DNA from: Apricaphanius iberus
Taxonomy: Eukaryota; Chordata; Actinopteri; Cyprinodontiformes; Aphaniidae
Reading direction: 5' to 3'
Assembly (NCBI GenBank): GCA_028564705.1
Contig: JAPXFQ010000385.1
Coordinates: 744,001 to 808,000, forward strand
DNA length: 64,000 nt
A program made the position numbers and the translations under genes. Shown here piece after piece: positions 40,201 to 52,900 of the stretch. Numbering within the stretch: the stretch's first letter is position 1; each line of letters opens with the position of its first letter. The notes beneath the pieces were generated by a model. The model was given only the letters and a program-made list of their open reading frames with translations, was not told the DNA's origin and did not search any database.

Positions 40201-43200
40201 ACCTCACAGTTATACAGAAAACAGTTGAATTACGTCTTTGAACTTATTTAACTCATTAAAGATGTTCTAGCCCACGTAGCAGTACCTGTAATTCTTTTGA
40301 CTTCAGTATGAATGTTACTGCTGTGTAAAAATGGCAGTCTTTACCTGTTCATCACCATTGGCGCCATTCCCATGTTGTTCTGAACCATGACTTTATTGAT
40401 ACCCTTTAAAGCGACCATCTTGGCTTTCATAATGGGGTCAGTGATTGCGTCAAAATCTGTCAAACACAAATAACGCACAGTGAGACCTAATCGTACTGTA
40501 TTGTGTCTAACATAGAAGCCTGGAAGGTTTGGCCCAGAGGCCTTACCAATGTTGGGGAAGAAGGCGTCACTGGAACGTTGTCGAATCATGGCTTGCATCT
40601 GACGCTGCTGCTGTTGCTCTTGCCTTTCCTGGTCAAGCAGGTCCTGCAACAGCAGTGGCTGCTCCTCCAGCAGAAGAGGACGCTGTTGCTGGCTGTTCTG
40701 ACCCATATTCTGGTTCAACGCATTCTGCTGCCCTTGGCTTAGACCAGTGTGGTCAACTCCTGCAGTAAGTCCAACTTGTTGGTCTGCTCCAAACCCAGGA
40801 CCAGATAGTTGTCCTGCAGTGGCCGTGTCAGCTATTGTTTGACTCACTGTAAGTGCGGAGGCATGCTGATTATCACTGACTGGGTTCTGTTGTGCCATGA
40901 GGTTACCTCCCTGACTGACGGACTCAATGATTGGATTTAATGACTGCTCCTCAGGCTGCTGTTTAATGAGTAAACTAGAAAGGACTGGGGTGGAGTCAGA
41001 GAGCACTCCCTGCTGGTTTGAGGGGTTTTCAGGTTGTTGCTGGTCTACAACCTCAGCTGGCCCCTGACAGTCTTTGACCTCCGTTTGAATTTCCTGATCT
41101 GTTGCCAAGGAATCGGAGCTGTGATTCCCAGGGACTTCCGGCTTGAGTTCAGATGTGGATTGCTCACCTGTGGACTCTGACTTGGACAGAGAAGACATTG
41201 AGCTAGATGAAGGCTCGGTTTCAGGGCTTACACTTTTAGGAATTTCTGTGGCTTCAGTATTATCTTCCATAGGATCACTGAGATCCAGTTCTTCATTAAA
41301 CATGTCTTTCTTTATATCATCTAAGTCAGGGTCTGTGTATGCAATAATGTCAAATTTTCCAGATTTTAGAAAGTCATCAAGGTGTAGGTCATTCGTCTCC
41401 AGATCCAGGTCTTTGCCATCCTCTGAATCCAAATTTAGATTTTCTAAGTCAGCATCAACCAGATCTTTGACCTCCACATCCTCAAGATCTTTGACCGCCG
41501 AGTCTTCCGCATCTAGCTTCTCCTCAGCTTCGTTGTTAGCAACTGAGACAGCCTCAGACTGTCCAGTAGGGGGTGCAGAGAGGGTGATGGATGATGTCAT
41601 GCTCTGGGTCTCATTTGAAGCAGGTTGGCTCATTGATCTCATTAGAGGCCCTTGTTTGACGGGACTTACTCCTGGCATCTGGGTCTGCTGATGAAGATTG
41701 TCCAAACTGGCAGATATGTGTAAGTGGCCAGTGGTCTGACCGGTAAGCGGGTCCACCATTCTAGGCCCCGGATTCAAAGAGAACCTTGAGTCATGAGGTC
41801 CTGCAAAGCTCGACAGCCTCGGACCCTGGAGGTTAGGATCCATGCCTCCTTGCATGGCGCCGGGTGGAAATGGCATACGCGGCCTGTTTTCTACTGCTCT
41901 GTGCCGCAGCTCAATGAAATGCTGACCCATTATGTTGTGTTGCTGCATAGGCACGCTGCGTGGTGGACAGTGATGAGGCATACCCATGGGGTTTCCTCCC
42001 ATGCCTTTTGTCATCTCAGCAGGCATGGGCATTCTCATCTGTGGGGGGACGTCCTGCATTGGATGCTCCGCTCTGAGGAAGAACTCTTGAGGGCCATGAG
42101 GTCCTAAAGTTGCAGGTGGAAATCCAAACCTAAAAAAGTTTAAACAAAGAAAATTTTAAGCTTTGCATTATATGTAGGGATGTCACGCTTACCGGTGTAG
42201 CGGTTAACCCCAGTAAAAATGTTGACAATAATAATTACTGTCATGTTCTTTAAAAAAACATTATCTCAGTGGATTACCGCATCCACGGTGTAGGCAAGGT
42301 GAGCCTTACTAGCCACCATCTTGTCTGCTGAAGTTGCAGCACTTGCCGCTTTGTAGTTTACAATCAAAACTTTCTCTAAGCTGAAATGATGGCTGAAAGA
42401 GGAGATGGCAGCGCTAAGAACATTTATCAGCCCTCAAAGAAGACAACGTCGTAAGTACTGGCATATTTTGGGTATTTGAAGATACCAAGGGATAGTTGAT
42501 AATCTATCCATTTTGCAGAACCTGCAGGAAAAAAGTGTCTGTAAAAGGCAGCAACACTTCTAACCTCATCACACATCTGCGTGAATATCAGCCACAACTA
42601 CATTTATTGCAAGGTATATTAAAGTTAGCGTTTTAGCTGAAATGCATGATGTGAGAACTTTGGGTTGAGGGAGAATCACGGTTCCTACGCACTGCCAATG
42701 TCAAAATTCCATACTTATTCCATACCTAAATTTCCAGACTGAAATTTCAATAAACCTATGCGTCACGTCAAGAAATTATGGAACTGATCATTTGTTTAGA
42801 TTACTCAGAATATGTTGTTGTCACCAAAAACATTCTGGACGATTTCAGATACTTCAAAAAGGAGACAGGGCATGCAAAATAGTCGCTGAAGATTAGTGCT
42901 ACCAGCTAGCGGCTAGCCAGGAGAAACTCTCCTCACTGAAAGTCCGAAACCATTTCTTCCTCTCAGTATGGACCGCTCATTTTGGCTTTGGCCTGCCGTC
43001 TGATTTAATTCTGAGTTTCTGCTTTAGAGGCAGTTTAGGAAAAGTATTTTTTACTAAATACTCAAAATCTCAACCCTCCATAATTACAATTAATATTTTG
43101 ACTAGCTTGCCGAGATATCAACACAAATCCACACTTCTTCTGTTATTTCATTCATTAACTTTGATGATAGCGTACTGTAATATGATTGGCCTGATGCCAA

Positions 43201-46200
43201 CAAGGCTTCTCCAGAGCCTTCGCTATTGACACTGTCCTGACCAATCACAGGGGGACAGTGTCGTGACAATAGACTCACCTGATTGGTTAATCATTCTCTC
43301 TTTCTTTTTTTTTTTATCAAGCGATGCCAACTCAGCCTGGCCTCGTCACCAGATAACAGAGTGCAGTACCATGTTTTCAACGCTCATTTACCACGTAACT
43401 TTTATAGGGGCGCTGTTTTACACATTATAAAACGCTCAATAATGAATGAAGAGAAGAGGAGGAGATGACAGACGGATAACGTAAACTGTTTAAAAAAAAG
43501 GGTTTATTAAATGAGTTGTATTCTGAAAAAATGAGGATGCCTGGCCTCCGCAATAAAACGCCACTGTAGAACAGTGGCTAAAGTCTTGGAAACGTGAATA
43601 TTTTCCATACAATAGTTTACATTTTCCATACTTTTCCAGACCTGGAAATTTATAAAATTTAATTCCATACTTTTCCATACTTGCGTAGGAACCCTGGAGA
43701 ATGCTACGAGCACCCACTGCCATATAAGCTGTGTCACAGATACCTCCATAGTGAAATGATGCTGTGAAATGTAGCAAATGTACCTTGAACTTCTTATAAT
43801 ATGCCCTGTAAGATCATGAATTTCTAGCCAAACGTTTTCTTTTGATTTAGCAGCAAAAAAAAGGTATAGGAAACTCGGATGTATATTGATATGAAAGTGC
43901 AATAATGATAATAATGATTTGCATGCTCCCTTGTTCCTTTACTTTGATGTGAAAAGTTGCACTTTTGATAAGGCTTTGTCTGTATTATTTTAAATATAAT
44001 AAACACTGTTAAACTTGTTCAGTTTATGTATGACTATCAATGCCTTCTAAACATATTCAACACTGTTTAAAAAAAATACCGTGATACCGAAAACCATGGT
44101 AATTTTGGTCACAATAACCGTGACGTTACATTTTCACATAGTGACCACCCTAATTGTATGCTGGATTTTAAAAAAACAACCCAAAACGCTCAAGTAATAC
44201 AAGACTAAGTACAAAAACAATTTGCAGGTCAAACCTTGGCCCTTGAGGTCTCAAATTAGGATCTCCAGGATGAGGTGTCCGCTGGATTTGCCCATCATTA
44301 GGAAAACAGATTCGCTGATCCCCTGGAAAATTTCCAGGGAACCTCATTGGTCCTCTCATGGATCCTTGTCCAGGATAGGGTGGAGGAGGCCTGTTGAACA
44401 TTTGACCTTGTTGACCAGGGCCCTCATGGGGCCAAGGTTGTGGTGTTCCTGGGGTTACGTTGCCTGCGGGATCCTGAGGGCCCCTCTCCTGTCTGTTGGC
44501 AGTCCTCTGTTGCTGTTGCTTGAGGATTAGCTCTCTGATTCTTTGTCGCTTCAGAACAGAGAGAAATACAAACTATTTATTAAGATATTAATGTTCCAAA
44601 CATTTTTAAATGCTTAAATAGTTCCTTATAGGTATTTACTAAATAAATATTTTTCCACATAAAAAATTTCTATTAGCCAAGGCCAAGCAGAATAGGCAGC
44701 TAAAAAGATTTAAAGGACAAAACTCACATTAGGGAATAAAAAAATAAAATTTTAAAGGGATAGTCAACCCCTAAGGGAAATTTCGTTTGTTAACATATTC
44801 CCCAGATCTAGGAAAATGAGAAAAAGCATTTTGTAACCAGCTCAGTAATCTAGTAATGGCACTAATCTGGCATTAGTATGTTTAGCTTTATCTCATCTTA
44901 AACAATGTAAGTGAATGGTAACAACTAGCATTAGGTGTGCAAAAGTCATGAAAATGACTCAATAATTATGCTAATTAGTCCCGGTGACCTCAATAATCAT
45001 ATTGTTTGCAAATGAAAATAACACAAAGGACTTAATGGAGCTAATTCAGATTTGGGACTACATTACGGCAAAATACAGCTGTAAGCCGCAAATGACATGA
45101 CAAAGCACTTGCAAAATGCACTTACTTTGGTAAACACAGATGTGTGTGCTGCACTGATTTTTAAGTGCCATAATTTGAGTAAGTTTTAAGTCAAATGCAA
45201 GAAATTTGTTATTGCTTGTTTAGCAAAGTGTTGTAAAAAAAAAATAAAAAAAGTAACACTATGTTACAAAGAATTACATCTAATGTGAAAGGAACAAAGG
45301 AGACAATGGCTTTCTGCACTGGAAATTCGTCCAACAACAACCGTGGGGAAAATGAATCCATATTTGGTTTGGGAGGGGCATTTCACACCAGAGGACTACG
45401 AAGAAACAATGCAATATTCTACTAGAAAGATGACACTGCACCTGACGAATACGACAGTCCCGTGATATGAATAAAATGCATCATCAATGGTTATAAGTTT
45501 TTTTTAGTTTTTTTTACTTATTACTTGGGTGTTGCTGGGCAGTTATGAATCGCTATAAATGTGAAGTCTGACAGACATTGTCACCTCCAGGTTTATAACA
45601 TTATAAACATTTATAACATTTGCAACATTTCACCCTAATGACGGTAAACGGAAAGTTTTGTAGAAACTAACCACTTTTAGGTGGCTTTTGCAGATGCTGC
45701 ATTCTTGCGACTCAGCGGCGGCTTACAGCTTAGTGCAATTATAGATCGGCCTATATAATTCCTTTGTGTTACTTATTATTTTTATTTTCAATCATTGTGA
45801 TTACTCAGGTCTTCAGGATTAATTAGGATCTTTATTGAGTAATTTTCAGTAATTCTGCACACAAAATACTAGCTGTTACCATTCACTTAAATTGTTTATG
45901 CTAAGATAAAGCAAACCGACCGCTGCGAGATCAGGAGAATGACTGGGCTGGTTAATAAAATGCTTTTTCCCACTTATCTAACTCTGGGGAATATGGTAAA
46001 AAACAAAAATTAAAGAATTAATCCCTTAGGGAGGTCTCTCTCTTTAACCTTTTTTTTTTTTCTCTAAATGGTGATGATTCGTTGGCACCCTTGACAAGGA
46101 AATAAAAAATGTAACAATCTCACCTTAAACTCTAAGAAAAATCCAACTTTAATTCAATGCAGAAAAATATACATAATTGGACAATTGTTTATACCCCTAG

Positions 46201-49200
46201 CAATTGTTTGAAAATAAAAACAAAGATATTTTTTTTAAATTCATCCATTACCAACTAAAAGCTTCCAAAAAAAGTAGGTCAATTTAAAACAGGAAACCAT
46301 CTTCAAATCCCTTAGGACCCCGGAATAATGTTACTGGGATTAATACCTGATGTCATATCTCAAACTGAAGACATTGATCTTTTTAAAAATTTAATTTGAA
46401 ATGCTTGCATACAAAAATACAACTACAACTGGTGCCCCCACTTAACATATAATCGGTGGACTGACATAATTGAGGGGAGATATTTTGTATGGAAGAGCTG
46501 ACCCTTTCTCTCAAAACTAAAGCATGGATTAATATTAAACTGTGGACAAAATGGACAATGTATAAGAGGAACAACTGGTTATATTTCCATTTTTCATGAG
46601 TTTGCCTGATTATTATTTGATTAATACATTGGTGATATAGATGGTAACCCCTCCTCTTTTGAATGAAATGAGTGTTTTACTAAAAAGTAATATTAAGAAT
46701 TGGACTTATGCTACTGCAATGGAAGATTTTAATGAAAGGCTTCACCATATCTGTAACAAAGGTGATACAATCCATGATAAACCCGTAATATTCTCCATCC
46801 AAAACTATTTACTATGAAACTGACCATGTAAGCTGCATAGTAAAAGAATCAAAGACACAAACACTACTCACTGTTGTAGAATCATCTAACTAGTCCTGAT
46901 AATTTAGATAAATCCACAACAGTAGGAGCTGGTTTTCCGCATGTGTGATAGAAGTAAAGAAAAAAAGTACTTTTCTGGTTGGTTTCAGTTTTGGGGTACC
47001 TGTTTTAGTCTCTCCTCTGTGTCAGCAAGAGCAACACCTTGTGCCTCAGATGATATGGCAGGCAGTTGTTGGTGGTTTTGCATTTGGGTGAGATCTTGAA
47101 GGCCCACTCCGTTCTTCCCCATAGTTGTCTGATCTGTTATTTCCATTTTCTCTGTTGGCTGTGAACAAGGCGCCATGGGCACTTGTTCAAGTGGGTCATG
47201 CCCAGAAGTCTGACTGGGTCTTGTCGAAGGAGATTGGCTGAATCCGTCTTCTGAAACTCCGGGGTGTTTTGGGGTGAGAGAGTCTGGATGGGGGAACTGC
47301 TCTTGAAGTCTGGTTTGAGGAGGCGAGAAGGGGTCTTGACCTACTCCCTGTCCTGGCCTTACCATAGGTCTGGTATGCACATCGGAACCAGGCCTTGGAG
47401 TCCCTGGAGGATGGGCATAAGGGTCATTAACCATTGTTCTATGTGTCCCAGGCTGTGAGAATATTTCATTACTCCCCATCCTAGATGGCCCAGGTGTACT
47501 AGGAAATGCTTCTACTGGCCCCCTTTGGCTACCTGGTGACTTAGGGAATCTTTCTCCCACAGAGGGTCTTGGCGTACCTGGTGGGTGAACAAAAGGATCC
47601 ATTGAATGGGAAGGGGACATTCGTTGCCCAAGGTGAGGCTTGTGGGCAAACTGTGACATCCCACTGGGGCGAGAAGTAGCAGGAGACTGTGTGTAGAGAT
47701 CTGAGGACGGACTAGATGAGTTTGATGTCGGACCGTAGTTGTCATGTGGACGTGGGGTGCCTGGCGGTCGAGCATAGGGTTCAAAAAATGGCCGAGGTTG
47801 AATGTTGTGTTCATTCATGGATCGCTGGTTTCCTGCAGGTTGGGAAAAATGGTCAGGACCTGGCTTGTTGGGACCAGGGGGCTGGGCAAAGGGGTCATAT
47901 GTAAAATGATCAGGCCTGGGCGTGGATGGTGCGTGCGCATAAGGATTTCTAGACATCTGAGGAACCGGTCCTGACTGAGAAAATGAGTGGCCCTGCGAGT
48001 GATGCTGACCCAGTCTAGGTGGACTGGTGAAACTGTCGTTTGTTGATGGTCGTGGGGTGTGCGGAGGATGTGCATAGGGGTCATTTGGTTGATTTTGGGA
48101 GAACCTGTCAGTGGGATGTTGACCTGGTCGATTGAAGGCATCTTGAGCCTGAGGAGGAGGCATTGGGGTTTTAAAGAGAGGGACAGATCCAGATTCATTA
48201 CTACCAGGTATTGAAGTCATTAGAGGTCTTGAGTAAGGGTCAGACAAAATCATCCTGTTCTGGGTCATGCGCTGATATGCTTCATTTCTTATCATGGGCC
48301 TTGAGTATGGGTCTCTGCCAGGAGAACCCATCGGGGATCTTCCTTGAGCTGCTTGACTCCCTCTAGGTGGCCCTATGGGCTTCAGAAAAGGGTCCATTTC
48401 TCCCGTTGGTCTTGGTGTGTCAGGAGGTTTGGCATAAGGGTCATTGCACACTGATGTGGGAGAACCAAAGGATTCATGTGCCGGGGAAGGTCTGCCTCTG
48501 TCTTGTGGCTCCGTCAAAGAGGTGGGCGATTTACCAGACTCCACAGACATTCTGCGACATGCATTTGGTCCGAGAGGCGGTGGTCTTGGGGTCCCAACCA
48601 TTTTTGCATATGGGTCCCACGGAGAAGATGGTCCGGAACCAGAGGAACCTGGTGAGAACACTTGTGGAGACTGAGGCTGGGACGACGGACCAGATGGAGG
48701 GGGAGGGGGTGGCCGCACAAAAACATCCTCTGACGGACACGATGTTGGAGTTGCTTGTGGTTGCCTTGCAAAAGTTTCTTTTGAGTTTAACTGCTGCATT
48801 GGGGAGTTGCTGCCATTACTGGGCTGAGAGGCTGGACTCTGATTACCACTGTTGGTACCATCACCCTCTGATTGACTGGTTGTCGGTTGTTGATGCTGCT
48901 GTTGTTGCTGCTGCTGGAGTTGCTCGTTTTTAACTTGCTCCAATTTCTGCGTGGCTTCAATCTTGGCCTGTTGTTTGCTTTTCTGCCGCATTTGCTGTCA
49001 AGACAGAACACAGACACAGAGAGAGAGAGAGACAGAGAGATTAGATATCAACAAAGATGCAGAATTTATTCTCATGCCAAGAATGAACTGGACCTACTAA
49101 CCACCAATGTCATCACGGTTAATGCGAAGGATAGTGCAGTTGTTTAGGAAGCGTTAATAAACGACCACTTCTTAGCTGTCTTTATATAAAGTGGACCTGG

Positions 49201-49909
49201 CGCTGCATTCTCTGACTTCACTGCATACACTCTTACCTGTCTAAACTTCCACTCTTGTTCATGCTCTGACTCTTTTGGTTTCAAAGGGTCTTTAAAGAGG
49301 AGATCTGTGTCTAGTGGTATGTTGGGATCAAACACCTCAGGGGGATGTTGCTGCGGATGGTGCCTCTTCACCGTCTCATTCGACATCTGGACTTTGTTGA
49401 TGCGCAGGGCTGCTCGGTTATCTCTTGCCTTTTGCTAAACACCAAAATCAATCACAATGACAAATACAGAAGTCACATAAGTATTTCAGAACTATGACTC
49501 TGTGACAAAACAATCTTCTGCAGCAAAAACGGTAATTGTATATAAACTAAAGTATTATGAACTCAGTAAAAGTATTAAAAACAGTTTTCAATGCTATACA
49601 GTTGTAATTTTAGATATATTAAGACCTTAGTAAAATGTTCTTTACCTGAAAAGAAAGAAAAGGTGTTTGCTTAATTTTAATGCAAATGAGGGAGTTAAGT
49701 TTTGTAGCACCAAGCAGGGGCTTTTTTTTCTTTTGAAATAGCATAGATCTACAAAGACACTGTATTACCATTGAAATACTCATAAATATGCTTTAAACCT
49801 CATATTCAGCTACATACTTTTTTTCTCAAGTTTTCATATAAACATATTACCAATGATTATAGTTCAGATTAATATTATTAGTAGGCTTTAATAAAGTAAG
49901 CATTTATTA

Positions 49910-49952
<43 letters not shown>

Positions 49953-52900
49953 GGATTATGACCAAGGATTTAAGTAAGAGGTAAGAAACATTCTTTTGGC
50001 TGGCATAATTCAATATACTTCAATACCAGATAGCAAATATACCACACTTTCTCTGTTTGGGTTGCTACAGAAACACCCTAGTGTAGGGGTCTCCAAATCC
50101 AGGCCTCAAGGGCCGATGTCCTGCCAGTTTTAGATGCATTTCTGCTCCAAAACAGCTGATTCAACTGGTCCAACTACATCCTCAGCATGGAAAAGTTCTA
50201 GAAAAGGCCTGTAAATGAGCCATCATTTGATTACGGTGTGTTGAACCGAGGAAAGAACTAAAACATGCGGGATACTGGCCTTTGAGGCCTAAATTTGGAG
50301 AACCCTAACCTAGTGTAAGCACCACTCCCCATTCATACTAAAATAGGGATTAATGTGCCTTTTCGTCTGTCTGATTTTTTCTTTTAAAGGTTTTGTGGCC
50401 ATAGTGGCCTTTATTTTAAAGGGGGCGGCATAGAAACAGGGAGAGAAGTACGGGAAGGTCTGCTAGAACTCAGGAAAACTGCGTTGAGGGCTGAGGCCTC
50501 ATTATATCCCAAAACTGCCATGGACACTTTTATATTGACTGGAATAAAAAAGTTTTATTAGTAGTTATCTTGAGTTCACTCTTTGTGTGCAATCAGCCTT
50601 TTGCACACACCTGACACAAGTGTTGGAAGAAGTAACATCAAAATCAAATTACATCTTGTCAAACAGCCCTACTTTTGAGTGGGGCTGCTTTATTCACTCA
50701 AGTTAACGGTCGTATGTCTATTTAGGCTATTGTGGAAGAATGACTACTGTTCTCACGATGACCGTTTAGCTTATTGAACATTTTTAGACTGATCTTAAAG
50801 TTAAATACAAGTATCGTCACAAATTGCATTTTTCAACAACTGCTTTTCTAAAAGATACTATTTAAAATTAGATTAAATAGTGGGAAACAGTCATACTGTA
50901 TTGTATTGTTCAGTAGCAAAGATGGCAGCCACCAATAGCTGATAAAAAAGGAAAGGCCGTCGCCCTTTCTCAGTCTGAAACTGTGGCAGGCGGTGTTCAA
51001 CTACAGGCATCAAGAGAGCGAGTCCAACATGTTTTGGACATGTCCTTTGGTCAATACACTTGACTCAAATTATGGTTTATTAACAGATCTCTGCAGAATC
51101 TGACTGAGTCATTTAAATCTGCTGTGTTAGAAAATGGATTATTGTAAAACATGCAGTAAATTGGCTTCTGAGTATTGTAGCTGAACACACTTGGACTGTG
51201 TGTAAGATCACAGAAATGTACTTTTAATCCTTAGCTATAAATGAGGGAAAGAAACATCCACTTCAACCAACTCTTTAAAAGTCTCAAATATTGAAGGTAA
51301 ATTCACTAAATATTGCAGAACCATAAAACAAAAAGCGTTATTATTAAATTATTCCAAAAACATTCAAACAATTTACTTATGCTGAAGCTTAGTGATTTTA
51401 GTGTCCTCTCCTAAAGTAAGCAGTCTAAAAGGTTTGAAGTAGTCTGAGGGATCTTACCACATATGGGGCCCTGTCTTGAGAGCTAGCTTTCCTCCAAAGT
51501 TTAGCAATTTGCTTTACTCTTGTAGACCAATCTGTTGGAAGAACAGAGATTGTTATTGACTCAGTGGCTATTTTTATACTGTGCATCATAAATGATGCAG
51601 TAGCAAGAAAATAAAAGCTGAAATATAAGAGAAATAATGTAAAAATGCAAACGTAAAAAGAAATGCAATCTGGAAAGATATATTAAAGCTTTTGAACAAA
51701 CTACCAACCCGGATATTCTTCTTTAAGGTTGGGGAAATTGATATTTGTATACAGAACAGGTGCAACAGTGGCAAGCTCCCCAAGCGTTTCCTCCTTCTCC
51801 CACTTGAGCGTGCTCCTTTGGGCGTTTGACATGGCTTCAGTTTCCCCGTCAGGCAAAGACCCAGGAGGGGCAGGGCCAGGGCCGTGGGCAGAAGGTGGCC
51901 ATGGACCAACCGCCTCTCTGGCAATCTGATTAAATTTATGATCCCTGTAACAAAAGAAACATCAGCTCCAGAAATAGAAATGTACGTGAGACAAAAAATT
52001 ACATCCAGAAGAACCTAATCATTGATATTTGTATACAGAACAGGTGCAACAGTGGCAAGCTCCCCAAGCGTTTCCTCCTTCTCCCACTTTAGCATGCTCC
52101 TTTGTGAGCAGTGCCTTACCTTGGATTGTCAGCGAAAGGCATACGGTTCAGAGGGGAGAAATTTTCTGGGATGCAAGGTCCTGATGCTGGATTTGCAGGG
52201 AAGCGTGGATTTGGTCCCCTCATACCATTGATCATTGGCATCCTGGGAAACATTAGGTTTCCTACATGCAGAACATAAAACAAAAATGAAGCATGGTTTT
52301 TTAAAACCTTGTTAAAACCATGTTATGATTATATGCAAGTAGCACACGATGACTGACTAATATACCTGCATTAGGATGAGGCATACCAGCACCAGTTGTG
52401 GCAGGAAGGGGCCCTGGGACCTGCGGGTTAGGCACCTGCGGTGGAGCTGGTTGGCTCGTGCTCGGGCTAAGGACTGCAGTGAAGAGATCTTCCACATCCT
52501 TGCCCTCCAGCTCTGTAATATCATGGCAAACTCAATGTTGTGCACATAAGGATTATATCTAATATATAATCAAGTAAAATTCATAGTCTAAGATTCAAAC
52601 TCATTAGCTACTGTGCGTCCGAAAAATAATCTACAAGAAATGCATAGATAATAGTACACATTTGATTTTCATGATTTATTTTCTTTGTTAAATACTGAAT
52701 TGCACATGTAGTTAGTTAAAATGTTATAATGGTACCAACCTGGAATTTTGTAAAATTTGCTGAGAATTGATTCTGGAAAAAGAAACAAAATCATAAAACA
52801 TCATTTAATTTTACATCAAAAGTTCAGTCAGTATTTTTTTTATATAAAAAGTTAAAAAAAAAGAAAAGAAACCAACATCTTTCTCTGTTAACATTTCTGC

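Noticed and set aside
41143..41691. 182-residue plus-strand frame, Ser-rich
   Set aside because: Antisense of the acidic KDLEDVEVKDL region; the Ser/Arg composition follows from reversed Asp/Glu codons.
46383..46850. Possible LINE reverse-transcriptase fragment
   Set aside because: Weak impression only; no YADD-type motif or consistent frame could be read.
48367..48933. 188-residue plus-strand frame
   Set aside because: Antisense of the Pro-rich repeat exon, which rarely gives stops in reverse.
49903..49951. Possible CRISPR-like or regularly spaced repeat
   Set aside because: It is a simple TTA microsatellite in a vertebrate intron.
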